From Candidatus Omnitrophota bacterium (lineage in GTDB: Bacteria; Omnitrophota; Gorgyraeia; JAUYCX01), in NCBI GenBank assembly GCA_030692045.1, contig JAUYCX010000037.1, positions 124,001-188,000 of the forward strand: 64,000 nucleotides of DNA. Direction: 5' to 3'. The translations under genes were made by a program, and so were the position numbers. The number at the start of each line of letters is the position of its first letter. Position 1 is the stretch's first letter. Shown here one piece after another: positions 1 through 10,440 of the stretch. A model generated the notes under the pieces. The model saw nothing but the letters and a program-made list of their open reading frames with translations, searched no databases and was not told the DNA's origin.

Positions 1-310
1 TCAGATTATTGAACAGCTCTTAGCAAAGGCAAAATTTGAAGTGCCAGAAGCTTCGGTTAATAGTCAACTGGAACATCTGGTAAAGGATGCAAAAATGCGC
101 CTTTCTTGGCAGGGTTTAAAAAAGGAGGATATTGAGGCAAAGCATGAAGGTTTAAGGAAGGAGCTTAAAGATATTGCCCATAGGGATGTCAAGGTTTATT
201 TTGTCCTCGAGAAAATCGCCGAATTAGAAAATATCAAGGTTGACCACGAAGATAATTTACTAAAAAAGGTTATGGAGTTTTTGCTAAAAGAGGCAAGGTG
301 GGAGCAATAG
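1..310 (+). CDS. tig: Trigger factor, C-terminal fragment (5' end outside window)
   Basis: This is the end of an open frame entering from the left edge; about 102 codons are visible. The residues are helix-rich and charged, with a pattern around WQGLKKEDIEA and a late KVYFVLEKIAELE segment typical of the C-terminal chaperone domain of trigger factor, the ribosome-bound peptidyl-prolyl isomerase that receives nascent chains. clpP follows 12 bp later, and tig-clpP is a classic bacterial pairing, which supports the call. The internal GTG at 41 is not the true start because the frame stays open to position 2. The ribosome-binding and isomerase domains lie outside the window. Confidence 0.85.
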   Translation, partial: QIIEQLLAKAKFEVPEASVNSQLEHLVKDAKMRLSWQGLKKEDIEAKHEGLRKELKDIAHRDVKVYFVLEKIAELENIKVDHEDNLLKKVMEFLLKEARWEQ

Positions 311-322
311 AGGGAGGTAGTT

Positions 323-955
323 ATGGAGAAAAATCAGATTTTAATACCCATGGTTGTGGAACAAACTGGAAGGGTTGAGCGCGCATATGATATTTACTCG
401 CGACTTTTAAAGGACAGGATTGTTTTTATCGGCACATCTATTGATGACCATGTAGCAAATTTAGTTATCGCACAGTTGCTTTTTTTACAGATGGATGATA
501 TTTCTAAAGACATCAATGTTTATATCAATACTCCCGGAGGAATGGTTACATCGGGCTTAGCAATTTATGATACCCTGCAGTTTGTTAAGTCAGATGTATG
601 CACTTATTGTGTGGGTCAGGCAACCAGTATGGGTGCATTGTTACTGGCAGCTGGTAAAAAAGGAAAACGTTATGCCTTGCCTAACTCACGCATTATGATA
701 CATCAGCCTTGGGGTGGCATTCAAGGAGCGGCAACAGATATCTCTATTCAGGCAAATGAGATTTTGCGCTTAAGAGATAGGATAAATGAACTTTTAGCCA
801 TTCACACAGGCCAGCCATTAGACAAGATCAAAAAAGATACAGACAGGGATTATTTTATGTCTGCTGAAGAAGCCAAGTCTTACGGACTGATTGATGAGGT
901 GATTGCAAAGAAGGTAGATGATAAGCCAAAAGGTGTAAGTTCATCCGTGCAATAA
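323..955 (+). CDS. clpP: ATP-dependent Clp protease proteolytic subunit ClpP
   Basis: This is the serine peptidase of the Clp machine, which degrades proteins fed to it by a Clp ATPase in the cytoplasm. The 210 residues are slightly longer than usual. The catalytic triad is visible as Ser102 (GQATSMGA), His127 (IMIHQP) and Asp176 (DTDRD), with the same Ser-to-Asp spacing as the E. coli enzyme. The family's NTPGG turn is at 69-73. A GGAGG ribosome site precedes the ATG at 323. The gene directly follows trigger factor. No clpX follows; the next gene is an aminotransferase. Confidence 0.97.
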   Translation: MEKNQILIPMVVEQTGRVERAYDIYSRLLKDRIVFIGTSIDDHVANLVIAQLLFLQMDDISKDINVYINTPGGMVTSGLAIYDTLQFVKSDVCTYCVGQATSMGALLLAAGKKGKRYALPNSRIMIHQPWGGIQGAATDISIQANEILRLRDRINELLAIHTGQPLDKIKKDTDRDYFMSAEEAKSYGLIDEVIAKKVDDKPKGVSSSVQ

Positions 956-995
956 TTAACCTTTTTTCTTAGTTATTTAGTTATTAGGAGGCTTT

Positions 996-2135
996 ATGAA
1001 AAAAGATTATCTATTAACGCCGGGCCCCACACCTCTGCCACCGCAAGTGATGGAAACATTGGCGAGGCCGATTATTCACCACAGAACCCCTCAGTTTCAG
1101 GCAATTTTAAAAGAGGCAACAGAAAATCTTAAATATGTTTTTCAGACAAATAATGATATTTTTATCTTTGCCTCGTCAGGAACCGGCGCAATGGAAGCAG
1201 CAGTTTGTAATTTTTTATCACCGGCAGATTCTGCAATTACCGTCGAAGGTGGAAAATTCGGAGAGCGCTGGAGTGAATTATGTACTGCATTTGGCATAAA
1301 ATCAATTCCTATAAAGGTTGAATGGGACAGTAGTGTTGAGCCCAAAGACATAGAAAAACTTTTAAAGTCAGATAAAAATATCAAAGCAGTTTTTACTACC
1401 CTTTGCGAAACCTCCACTGGCGTCAACCATGATATCAAAGCAATTGCGCAGGTTGTAAAAAATACAGATGCAGTTTTGGTAGTTGATGCCATTAGCGGTT
1501 TGGGAGTTTTAGATTTACAAACCGATAACTGGTGTGTAGATGTTGTGGTAAGCGGTTCGCAAAAAGGCTTAATGCTTCCTCCGGGCTTAAGTTTTATAAG
1601 TGTAAGCCAAAAGGCATGGAAATTAATAGAAACTTCAAGATGCCAAAAATATTATTTTAGTTTAAAGGCAGCAAAAAAGGCCTGGGATAGTGTTGATACA
1701 CCCTTTACGCCAGCTATCGGATTAATCATTGCTTTGAATGAGAGTTTGAAGATGATTAAGAAAGAAGGCCTTGCTAATATCTTTGCCTATTACAAAAAAC
1801 TCGCCAAAGCAACTCGCGAGGCAGCCAAGGCACTGGGTTTAAAAATTTATGCTAAAGAGGGCTGTTCTTCTGATGCGCTCACCGCAATTGAAGTTCCTGA
1901 TGGTATAGACGCAGAAAAGATGGTTAAAACTATGCGCGATACTTATCAGGTAACAATTGCCGGAGGTCAGGCAGAATTAAAGGGAAAGGTTTTTCGCATT
2001 GCCCATATGGGTTATATTAATGAGTTCGATATCTTAACGGCAATTTCTTGCTTGGAAAAGGTTTTAAAAGAGATGGGTTATAATTTTCAATTGGGACAAG
2101 GTGTGGCTGCGGCGCAGAAAGTTATAAATGCTTAA
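996..2135 (+). CDS. Class V PLP-dependent aminotransferase (serine-glyoxylate / phosphoserine type)
   Basis: This 379-residue fold-type I aminotransferase belongs to the serine-pyruvate/alanine-glyoxylate branch. The family opening TPGPTPLPPQV is at 8-18, the cofactor Asp at 164 (VVDAISGLG) and the Schiff-base Lys at 190 (SGSQKGLMLPPG). An AGG-rich ribosome site lies just before the ATG. serA starts 19 bp downstream. In other anaerobes the same class V gene beside serA is thought to transaminate 3-phosphohydroxypyruvate, replacing SerC. Phosphoserine or serine synthesis is therefore the likely role, but this is inferred from context; a glyoxylate or alanine transaminase remains possible. Confidence 0.85.
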   Translation: MKKDYLLTPGPTPLPPQVMETLARPIIHHRTPQFQAILKEATENLKYVFQTNNDIFIFASSGTGAMEAAVCNFLSPADSAITVEGGKFGERWSELCTAFGIKSIPIKVEWDSSVEPKDIEKLLKSDKNIKAVFTTLCETSTGVNHDIKAIAQVVKNTDAVLVVDAISGLGVLDLQTDNWCVDVVVSGSQKGLMLPPGLSFISVSQKAWKLIETSRCQKYYFSLKAAKKAWDSVDTPFTPAIGLIIALNESLKMIKKEGLANIFAYYKKLAKATREAAKALGLKIYAKEGCSSDALTAIEVPDGIDAEKMVKTMRDTYQVTIAGGQAELKGKVFRIAHMGYINEFDILTAISCLEKVLKEMGYNFQLGQGVAAAQKVINA

Positions 2136-2154
2136 TTTAAGAAAGGAATAGCTT

Positions 2155-3735
2155 ATGAGAATTCTTATCAGCGACCCCTTATCAGAGGAAGGAATTAAAA
2201 TTTTAAAAGAGGTCAAAGAATTTCAGGTTGATATTAATACCGGTCTTAAGAGCGAAGAGCTTAAGAAAATAATTAAGGATTACAATGCAGTGATTGTAAG
2301 AAGTGCGACTAAAATTACCAAAGATATTATTGATGCTGCTACTAATTTAAAAATCATTGGCCGTGCAGGTGTGGGTTTGGATAATGTGGATTTGGAAGCT
2401 GCCACAAAACGCGGAATTATCGTAATGAACACACCCGCGGGAAACACAATTTCAACAGCTGAGCATACTATGAGTTTAATTTTAGCTTTGTCACGCAATA
2501 TTCCTGAAGCCAACCTTTCTACAAAAGCCGGTGAATGGAAGCGTTCAAAACTTATGGGAGTAGAGCTTTATGGAAAGACCTTAGGAATTATTGGCTTGGG
2601 ACGAATTGGTGGAGAGGTTGCCAAAAGGGCAGCTGCCTTTGGTATGAATGTGATTGCATATGACCCATTTTTATCAATTGAGGTTGCCAAAAATTTAGGG
2701 GTTGGGGTAGTAGAGTTAAAAGAATTACTTGCCGCTTCAGACTACATTACCATACACACACCCATAAGCGAAGAGACAAAGGGAATGATTTCTGACAAAG
2801 AATTTGATTTAATGAAAAAGACTGCCCGGATTATCAATTGTGCGCGCGGCGGAATTATCGATGAGGATGCATTAGTCAGGGCTCTGGAACAAAATAAAAT
2901 TGCCGGTTGTGCTTTAGATGTTTTTGAAAAGGAGCCGCCAACTGGTTCTCCGCTTTTAAAATGCGCAACTTGTTTGGTAACTCCTCATTTAGGAGCTTCA
3001 ACTGAGGAGGCACAGGTAAATGTAGCAATTGAAATTGCTCAGGTTGTGCGCGATGCTCTTTTAGGAAAAGGCATTAGAAATGCGGCTAACTTTCCTTCAG
3101 TTGCAGCAGAGGTTTATAAGATACTTGAGCCGTATATAAATTTAGGAGAAAAATTAGGACAATTAACTAGTCAGTTGGTAGAAGGGCGGTTTAAGGAAGT
3201 TCATATTACCTTTAGCGGCCAGGTGGCGAATTTAGAAACAAAACCCTTAACCATGGCAATAATGAAAGGGTTGCTTACACCAATAGTCCAGGAAACAGTA
3301 AATTTTGTAAATGCCATTAATTTAGCACAAGAGCGCGGTATAAAAGTTCAGGAGGCAAAGACTACCGAAGAAGAAGAATTTGTAAATTTTATAAATGTAG
3401 AATTAACCACTGATAAAGAAAAAATAAATGTAGCCGGAACATTATTTAGCAACAAAGAACCCCGCATAGTTAAGATTGATAATTTCTATGTGGAGGCGAT
3501 ACCTAAGGGTTACATGGTTATTACCCATAACATTGATAAGCCCGGAATAATTGGTGCATTAGGAACAATCTTAGGAAAGAATGGGATTAACATTGCTGGA
3601 ATGACCTTTGGCCGCGAAGCCCCAGGAGCAAAAGCAATTACTGTGATAAATGTGGATAGCGAGGTTCCTAGTAGCGTCCTTAATGAGATAAGAAAGTCAG
3701 CTAATATTCTTTCGGCAAAGTTGATAAAGCTTTAG
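2155..3735 (+). CDS. serA: D-3-phosphoglycerate dehydrogenase (long form with ACT domain)
   Basis: This enzyme oxidises 3-phosphoglycerate with NAD, the first committed step of serine synthesis. At 526 residues it is the long form: catalytic and Rossmann domains (about 1-315), an intervening ASB-type domain (about 316-445), and a C-terminal ACT domain (about 450-526) that normally senses serine. The NAD motif GLGRIG is at 147-152. The catalytic residues are Arg231 (CARGG), Glu260 and His278 (TPHLGAS), with the family spacing. It probably shares an operon with the upstream aminotransferase. The stop codon abuts a family A structured element. Confidence 0.96.
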   Translation: MRILISDPLSEEGIKILKEVKEFQVDINTGLKSEELKKIIKDYNAVIVRSATKITKDIIDAATNLKIIGRAGVGLDNVDLEAATKRGIIVMNTPAGNTISTAEHTMSLILALSRNIPEANLSTKAGEWKRSKLMGVELYGKTLGIIGLGRIGGEVAKRAAAFGMNVIAYDPFLSIEVAKNLGVGVVELKELLAASDYITIHTPISEETKGMISDKEFDLMKKTARIINCARGGIIDEDALVRALEQNKIAGCALDVFEKEPPTGSPLLKCATCLVTPHLGASTEEAQVNVAIEIAQVVRDALLGKGIRNAANFPSVAAEVYKILEPYINLGEKLGQLTSQLVEGRFKEVHITFSGQVANLETKPLTMAIMKGLLTPIVQETVNFVNAINLAQERGIKVQEAKTTEEEEFVNFINVELTTDKEKINVAGTLFSNKEPRIVKIDNFYVEAIPKGYMVITHNIDKPGIIGALGTILGKNGINIAGMTFGREAPGAKAITVINVDSEVPSSVLNEIRKSANILSAKLIKL

Positions 3736-3945
3736 TGAGGACATCCGCCACAATTCTTGGCGGATTTGTCCGAACTTATGATAACTTTTGCCCCTTGCGT
3801 AAACATCCCAAAAATCTCTTCGATATTTTCGGGATACGCTTCGGGGTTAATTCGCAGACGCTGATAGACAAGTAAATGATAGACGCTATAACTTATGTCG
3901 TCCGCCAATGAAGCAATGGCGGACTCCATAAGTCATCTGCTCATT
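3736..3945 (+). repeat. Family A structured intergenic element, copy A1
   Basis: This non-coding element fills the gap between the serA stop and the next ribosome site. The visible pairings are an outer TGAG (3736-3739) with CTCA (3940-3943); arm 1, GGACA (3739) with TGTCC (3767), enclosing TCCGCCA (3744) with TGGCGGA (3758); arm 2, CGAA (3771) with TTCG (3851), with an inner TCCC/GGGA stem (3806/3831); and arm 3, GCAGA (3854) with TCTGC (3936), enclosing ACTTATG/CATAAGT and a second TCCGCCA/TGGCGGA (3901/3917). Its right end GCTCATTAAAGGAGG runs straight into a Shine-Dalgarno sequence. Related copies are at 10.9, 12.1, 55.4, 58.8 and 63.4 kb. Confidence 0.8.
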
Positions 3946-3958
3946 AAAGGAGGTGTTT

Positions 3959-4168
3959 ATGAAAGCGAAAATATTTTTTATAATCTTAGGTTTATTAGTA
4001 ATTATTTACAGCTTTAATTCTAAATTCTCTCAGGCAGAAGACAAAATGGTTGAAGATTGGCAAACTAAGATTGAAAAAAAACTGGATCAAGTTTTAACCA
4101 ATCAGGAAAATATTATTTCTTCTTTAAAAGACCTCGACAGATTAGTTAGAACCAGGAAAGTAAATTAA
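3959..4168 (+). CDS. Small exported protein with coiled-coil tail, unknown function
   Basis: This 69-residue protein is not recognised. Residues 3-20 are strongly hydrophobic after a short basic N-terminus, giving a signal peptide or membrane anchor. The remainder is charged and heptad-like (about 30-63), suggesting a short periplasmic coiled coil. The ATG at 3959 is chosen because an AAAGGAGG site ends 5 bp before it; the in-frame GTG at 3953 would lie within that site. It precedes the DUF1573-CcdA gene by 13 bp and is probably co-transcribed with it. Confidence 0.7.
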   Translation: MKAKIFFIILGLLVIIYSFNSKFSQAEDKMVEDWQTKIEKKLDQVLTNQENIISSLKDLDRLVRTRKVN

Positions 4169-4181
4169 TTAATAAGAATAG

Positions 4182-5345
4182 ATGAAAATAAAAATCTCTA
4201 TCTTTTTTATTTTATTTTTGGCAATTACAATTTCTTGTTTTGCTGAAAGCAAAGCCTTCATAAAGACTAATCCTATTGATTTAGGAAATCTTGCTGAAGG
4301 CAAGCTTTATAAATTTAGTTTTCCTATTCAAAATATTGGCGATAGTGATTTAATTATTCAAGTTGTGCAATCTACTTGTGGGTGTGTTCAAGTTTTAGAG
4401 CCAAAAAAGGAAGCGATTACCCCGCCAGTTAGTAAAATAGAGGTTAAGTATTCAGTGGATACAACTGGTTTATCTGGAGAGATGATTAAATATCTTTATG
4501 TCCACACCAATGATAAAACCAATCCTGCATTAAAAGTAATTATCAAAGCAAACATTGAACGAAAGAAAGAGACTTTGTTAGAAAGATTTAGATTATGGGG
4601 GGTGGGCACAATCATAAGTGCTGGCCTAATTGACGGAATAAACCCCTGCGCATTTACAGTGTTAGTATTTTTTATGTCGTTTTTGGCCTTTGTTGGTTAC
4701 AACAAACAACAGATGTTTATTCTGGGAAGCTTCTTTATTTTAGCTGTTTTTATCACTTATTTATTAATTGGCGTGGGGTTGTTTGAATTATTCCGTAAAC
4801 TCGAGGTATTTGCTCTTTTATCTAAAATAATTTATTTTTTAACAGCCATTTTGGCTTTGGTTTTAGGAATATTTAGTTTCTATGATTGGTGGATTTATAA
4901 GAAAACCAAAGACCCTGAAAGGATAACCTTAAAACTTCCTGATATAATCAAGCGCCAAATTCATTCTGTGATTAAGGAAAAAGTAGATGCCCGTAGAAAT
5001 GTTGTTTTATTAAAGGGCGCAGGATTTAAATTGGCAATAGCCGCTTTAAGCAGTGGCTTTATCGTTTCTATTTTAGAATCGGTTTGTACAGGGCAGTTGT
5101 ATTTACCCACAATTGTTTATGTTTTGGGAATTGAGCATTTAAGATTAAGGGCGGTTTTATTTTTGTTTTTGTATAATCTAATGTTTATTTTGCCTTTAAT
5201 AATTATTTTTTTATTTGCATTGTGGGGAATGACTTCAGAGAGTTTTGCTAAACTTGCTAAGACACACTTGGCTAAAATTAAAATTGCCACCTCTGCTGTA
5301 TTTTTAGGATTAGGATTGGGTTTGTTATTTATAATTAGGAGATAA
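4182..5345 (+). CDS. DUF1573 / CcdA-like transmembrane thiol-redox fusion protein
   Basis: This 387-residue membrane protein has a signal peptide (about 1-21) and a periplasmic DUF1573 immunoglobulin-like domain (about 25-125) containing the STCGC motif. It then has about six membrane segments resembling the CcdA/DsbD electron-transfer domain. Conserved cysteines are visible in GINPCAF and in ESVCTGQ, the pair that in CcdA/DsbD carries electrons across the membrane. Family knowledge points to delivery of reducing power to periplasmic thiol proteins; the substrate here is unknown. The next gene, 3 bp downstream, is an exported protein with thioredoxin-like parts and is a likely partner. Confidence 0.75.
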   Translation: MKIKISIFFILFLAITISCFAESKAFIKTNPIDLGNLAEGKLYKFSFPIQNIGDSDLIIQVVQSTCGCVQVLEPKKEAITPPVSKIEVKYSVDTTGLSGEMIKYLYVHTNDKTNPALKVIIKANIERKKETLLERFRLWGVGTIISAGLIDGINPCAFTVLVFFMSFLAFVGYNKQQMFILGSFFILAVFITYLLIGVGLFELFRKLEVFALLSKIIYFLTAILALVLGIFSFYDWWIYKKTKDPERITLKLPDIIKRQIHSVIKEKVDARRNVVLLKGAGFKLAIAALSSGFIVSILESVCTGQLYLPTIVYVLGIEHLRLRAVLFLFLYNLMFILPLIIIFLFALWGMTSESFAKLAKTHLAKIKIATSAVFLGLGLGLLFIIRR

Positions 5346-5348
5346 AAA

Positions 5349-7121
5349 ATGATGAGAAGAATTTTTCTGGCAATAATTATTAGCTCTTTAGCTCTAGTAT
5401 TTAACAACCTTGCCTTTGCAGAAAAATTAGTTATACTTTACACCGGCGAAACCCATGCCAGTCTTTATCCTTGCCATTGTCCAATTGAACCATTCGGAGG
5501 CGTTGCTCGACGGGCAACAAAAATTAAGTCTTTGCGTCAAGAATTTTCTAATTTATTATTAATTGACAGTGGAGGATTTTTTGCCGGCGGCTTTCAAGAT
5601 GAAACCAATCAAAGTATTGATTTACAAAAGGCTCGCACACAAATATATTTAAAAACACTTAAGATTATGGGATATGATGCTCTCGCAATTGGCGATGATG
5701 AGTTTAATTTTGGCAAGGAGCTTTTAGAAGCTAAAATAAAGGATGCTAAAATTTCTTTTTTATCCTGCAATGCAAAGTTAAAAAAAGTTCAGGAGTTTAT
5801 TATCAAGGAAATAAACGGCATTAAAATTGGCATAACCGCAGTTACTCCCCAAGTGGAAAGTTTAAAGCAAGCCATTATAATTGATGACCCCCAAACCAGG
5901 ATAAAAGAAACGATTAATAAACTAAAGAGCCAGAAGGTAGATTTAATTGTAGTCTTAAGCCATTTGGGCGAAGACAAAGATACAGAGCTTATCAAGAATG
6001 TTAAAGGAATTGATTTCTTAATTAGCGGGCATCTTATTAAGGGAAGCGATAAATTTACCAAAATTGATGATACTGTCCTTTTAAGGCCGGTTTGGCAAGC
6101 CAGAAAATTGGGAAAGCTGGAAATTGATTTTAAGCATAAAAAGATAAATAACTTTAGCGTTGATTGGCTGCCTTTAGGAGTGGATGTCCCTGATGATAAA
6201 GATGTGAAATCGCTATTACCTGTGTGTTTTTCTGATTACGACTGTGTTAAACCTAATTTTATAGGTATATGCCATAATCCATCAGCATTAGATGCAAATT
6301 GTACATTTCAAGAGATAAAGAAACTTTCTCTTTTGGTAATTAAACCTAAAAACTGCCGCACCTGCTATACAAATTCTGCCTTGAATAATATCCGTGGTGC
6401 TTTACCCAATATTGAAGCAAATTTTCTGGATCCTGAGGATGGTGTTGCAAAGAAGTTAATAGAAAAGTTGAATATAACTTTGTTGCCAGCTTACATACTT
6501 ACAGATGAAGTTGAGAAGGATACAGGTTTTACTCACCTACAAAAAGTAATTGAAAAAAAAGATAATTATTATATTTTCAAGCCATACTATACAGGAGTAT
6601 CTTATTTTGTGGGAAGGCCATTTCAGAAAAATAAATTAGACCTTTTTGTTCTTTTAAATGATAGGCAAACCTTATCCGCCTTAGAAGTAATGAAAGCCCT
6701 GCAAGAAAAGATGGCTAAAAAAATTAATCTTTCCATTCATTTTCTGATAATTGAGGATATTGAAAAGGGTTTTTTAAGCCCTGGGGGCATTGCCGAGATA
6801 GAAGAAGCAAAAAGGTCAGTATGCGTAATGAAATATTATCCCCAAATGAGTTGGGATTATTTAATTTGCCGCGCCAAGGATATTCAAAGCACGTGGTGGG
6901 ATAGATGCTTAGTTAATCGACAAATTGATCTGAATAAGATAAAAACTTGTGCCCAGTCAGTTGAGGTAGATAATTTATTGAGACAAAATATACAATTAAC
7001 TCAAGAATTACAAGTTTCAGATACTCCTATACTTTTGATAGATAACCAGGAGGTTCTGGGATTAACAGCTAAAACTACTGTTGAGGAATTAGTGGGGTTA
7101 ATTGAAGGAGTTGCGCAATGA
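5349..7121 (+). CDS. Exported metallophosphoesterase / thioredoxin-like fusion protein
   Basis: This 590-residue protein begins with a signal peptide ending near AFA (about residue 24). Residues 25-280 look like a 5'-nucleotidase/UshA-type metallophosphoesterase: TGETHASLYPC replaces the usual metal-binding D-x-H-G, with IDSGGFF, IGDDEFNFG and LSHLGEDKD following. The last 290 residues hold cysteine-bearing thioredoxin-like stretches, including KPKNCRTCYTN (CxxC), and an ending with the cis-Pro-like SDTPILLIDNQ typical of thioredoxin/DsbA folds. The phosphoesterase active site looks altered, so catalysis is uncertain. A redox role with the upstream CcdA-like protein is inferred. It overlaps the next gene by 4 bp. 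Confidence 0.7.
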   Translation: MMRRIFLAIIISSLALVFNNLAFAEKLVILYTGETHASLYPCHCPIEPFGGVARRATKIKSLRQEFSNLLLIDSGGFFAGGFQDETNQSIDLQKARTQIYLKTLKIMGYDALAIGDDEFNFGKELLEAKIKDAKISFLSCNAKLKKVQEFIIKEINGIKIGITAVTPQVESLKQAIIIDDPQTRIKETINKLKSQKVDLIVVLSHLGEDKDTELIKNVKGIDFLISGHLIKGSDKFTKIDDTVLLRPVWQARKLGKLEIDFKHKKINNFSVDWLPLGVDVPDDKDVKSLLPVCFSDYDCVKPNFIGICHNPSALDANCTFQEIKKLSLLVIKPKNCRTCYTNSALNNIRGALPNIEANFLDPEDGVAKKLIEKLNITLLPAYILTDEVEKDTGFTHLQKVIEKKDNYYIFKPYYTGVSYFVGRPFQKNKLDLFVLLNDRQTLSALEVMKALQEKMAKKINLSIHFLIIEDIEKGFLSPGGIAEIEEAKRSVCVMKYYPQMSWDYLICRAKDIQSTWWDRCLVNRQIDLNKIKTCAQSVEVDNLLRQNIQLTQELQVSDTPILLIDNQEVLGLTAKTTVEELVGLIEGVAQ

Positions 7122-8359
7122 CGAAAAAACCCAAAATTTATATTATTGATGTGACGAACCGCGACGGCGTGCAAACCTCCCGCATATGCCTTTCTAAGTT
7201 AGAAAAGACCATGATTAATATTTATTTAAATCAAATGGGCATATTTCAGAGTGAATTCGGATTTCCCACAACTCGCCATGAAACAAATTACCTAAATGCC
7301 AATTTGGAATTAGTCCAGAGAGCGCAACTCGTTCCTATTAGATTAAGCGGCTGGCTTCGCGCAACAGTTGAGGATGTAGAAATTGCTTTTAAGCGGGTGC
7401 CTAAAATTAAGTATTTGAATTTATCAATTTCTACCTCAGACCAAATGATTATTCATAAGTTTAAAGGCAAGCTCGACCACCAGTCAGTGATAAAAGAGAT
7501 GGTTGAGGCGCTTAAAAAGGCTAAGAAGTTGGGCGTTGAGAGTGTGGGTATAAATGCTGAAGATGCCTCAAGATCTAGAATAGAATACCTGATTGAATTT
7601 GCCCAAGCCGCCAAAAAAAATGGCGCAGATAGAATTCGTTACTGTGATACGCTTGGCTGTGATAGCCCTTTTACAATTTATGAGAGGGTTAAGCAGCTTG
7701 CAGATGCCGTTCAAATTCCTATAGAGATTCATTGCCATAACGACCTTGGATTGGTGGTGGCAAATTCTATTTCCGGAGCAAGGGCAGCCAATGATGCAGG
7801 GGTAGATAGTTATATCAATACCTGTGTAAACGGTATGGGTGAGCGCGCAGGAAATGCGGATTTGATAAGTGTGATTTTAGCTATCAAATATGCAAATGGA
7901 CTTCAAAATAATTATCATCTTGATGAGCGGGTAAATTTAAAAATGGCTTGGAAAATCTCCAAATATGCCTCTTACGCATTTGGCGTGCCTATTCCTATAA
8001 ATCAGCCGGGTGTGGGTGCAAATGCCTTTGCCCATGAATCCGGTATTCACGCCGACGGAGCTTTAAAGGATAGAAGAAATTACGAGTTATACGATTATGA
8101 GGAATTAGGCCGAGGCGAACCAGAGATTATTGAAACCGGCAGAAAAATTACTGCCGGAGAATACAGCGGTATAAAAGGTTTTAGAAATGTCTATGATAAA
8201 TTAGAGATTGTTTTTAGTAACGATAAAGAGGCTAGCCGCGTCTTGGAATTAGTCAGATACGCCAATGTGCACAACCAAAAGCCATTGGTAGATGATGAAC
8301 TAAGTTTTATTGCTAAATATCCAGATATTGCCAGAAAAATATTCACTATGGAGCCATAA
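7118..8359 (+). CDS. Homocitrate synthase-like (NifV/isopropylmalate synthase family) enzyme
   Basis: This 413-residue DRE-TIM metallolyase condenses acetyl-CoA with a 2-oxoacid. The N-terminal signature reads DVTNRDGVQTS, where most relatives have RDGEQ or RDGXQ. The metal-binding HCHNDLG is at about 206-212 and the family NGMGERAGNAD follows. The overall pattern is closer to NifV/AksA homocitrate synthases than to LeuA, and there is no LeuA-type regulatory domain. No nif genes are visible, so the product may serve another purpose such as a lysine- or cofactor-type pathway. The ATGA overlap with the upstream gene implies translational coupling. Substrate choice is uncertain. Confidence 0.75.
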   Translation: MTKKPKIYIIDVTNRDGVQTSRICLSKLEKTMINIYLNQMGIFQSEFGFPTTRHETNYLNANLELVQRAQLVPIRLSGWLRATVEDVEIAFKRVPKIKYLNLSISTSDQMIIHKFKGKLDHQSVIKEMVEALKKAKKLGVESVGINAEDASRSRIEYLIEFAQAAKKNGADRIRYCDTLGCDSPFTIYERVKQLADAVQIPIEIHCHNDLGLVVANSISGARAANDAGVDSYINTCVNGMGERAGNADLISVILAIKYANGLQNNYHLDERVNLKMAWKISKYASYAFGVPIPINQPGVGANAFAHESGIHADGALKDRRNYELYDYEELGRGEPEIIETGRKITAGEYSGIKGFRNVYDKLEIVFSNDKEASRVLELVRYANVHNQKPLVDDELSFIAKYPDIARKIFTMEP

Positions 8360-9634
<1,275 letters not shown>

Positions 9635-9657
9635 ACTGTTTCTTTCTCAAATAGTCC

Positions 9658-9686
9658 TTGACTAAATTTGGTGATTATGATAATGT
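9658..9686 (+). promoter_or_regulatory. Sigma70-type promoter for the OmpA-family lipoprotein gene
   Basis: TTGACT (9658-9663) and TAATGT (9681-9686) are separated by exactly 17 bp, close to the TTGACA/TATAAT consensus. A strong AAAGGAGG ribosome site and an ATG follow about 17-30 bp later. This is the clearest canonical promoter in the window. It is inferred from sequence only. Confidence 0.7.
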
Positions 9687-9716
9687 TATAACTTGTATAA
9701 ATAAAGGAGGTTAAAT

Positions 9717-10391
9717 ATGCAAAAAAATATTTCTAAGAGAGCAATTATATGTTTAATTTTTCTATTGAGTGTTAGTTTATTAGGTTGCACTGTAATCTTG
9801 CAGAAGGGTAGGCGCTCGGATGTAGAAAAAATAAGCGAGCTGACTACTAAATTAAATGAGCTCGACCAGACAAAAAGACTTTTGGAAGATAGGTTAAGGC
9901 AGGAGATTGCCGATAAGCAGGTTAAGGTTCAGATGCTGGAAAAGGGTTTGACAATTACCTTTGTTTCTGAAGTTTTGTTTGATTCAGGCAAGTCAAAGAT
10001 TAAACCCGAGGCTTATGAGGCCTTAGATAAGGTAGCTACAATTCTAAAAGAGAATGTTCCTGATTTGGATATTGGTATTGAAGGCCACACAGATAATGTT
10101 CCCATTAAATATTCTAGTTGGAAATCTAACTGGGAACTTTCCTCGGCGCGTGCGATAAGTGTTTTACACTACATCGTAGATAAGAAGGGTGTTTTACCTG
10201 AGAGGGTTGCGGCAATTGGTTATGGCGAATATCGCCCGATTGCCAGCAATGATAACAAAGAAGGCCGTCAACAGAATCGTCGCGTAGAGATTGTAATTTT
10301 ACCTAAAACAACAAAAGCAAAAGACTTAAATAAACCAGTTAAGGCGAAAACAAAGCCTCGCCTTGAAGAAACAGAAGAGAATTTAAAATAG
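9717..10391 (+). CDS. OmpA-family peptidoglycan-binding lipoprotein
   Basis: This 224-residue envelope protein has a lipobox LLGC with the lipidated Cys at 24, a charged coiled-coil stretch (about 38-75) and an OmpA/MotB C-terminal domain (about 80-200). The domain shows VLFDSGKSKI, GIEGHTDNVPI and the NRRVEIVI ending, which bind peptidoglycan. It would tether an outer membrane to the wall, consistent with a diderm cell. The C-terminus is Lys/Glu rich. The gene has its own promoter and a strong AAAGGAGG site before the ATG. The next gene also encodes a membrane-anchored coiled-coil protein. Confidence 0.88.
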   Translation: MQKNISKRAIICLIFLLSVSLLGCTVILQKGRRSDVEKISELTTKLNELDQTKRLLEDRLRQEIADKQVKVQMLEKGLTITFVSEVLFDSGKSKIKPEAYEALDKVATILKENVPDLDIGIEGHTDNVPIKYSSWKSNWELSSARAISVLHYIVDKKGVLPERVAAIGYGEYRPIASNDNKEGRQQNRRVEIVILPKTTKAKDLNKPVKAKTKPRLEETEENLK

Positions 10392-10440
10392 GATTTACCT
10401 TAATCAATTTGAGTTTTAAGAAAGGGGGCTTAAGAGGTAA

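Noticed and set aside
3732-3929. Reverse-strand open frame in the serA downstream gap
   Set aside because: It is contained in element A1 and owes its length to the inverted repeats.
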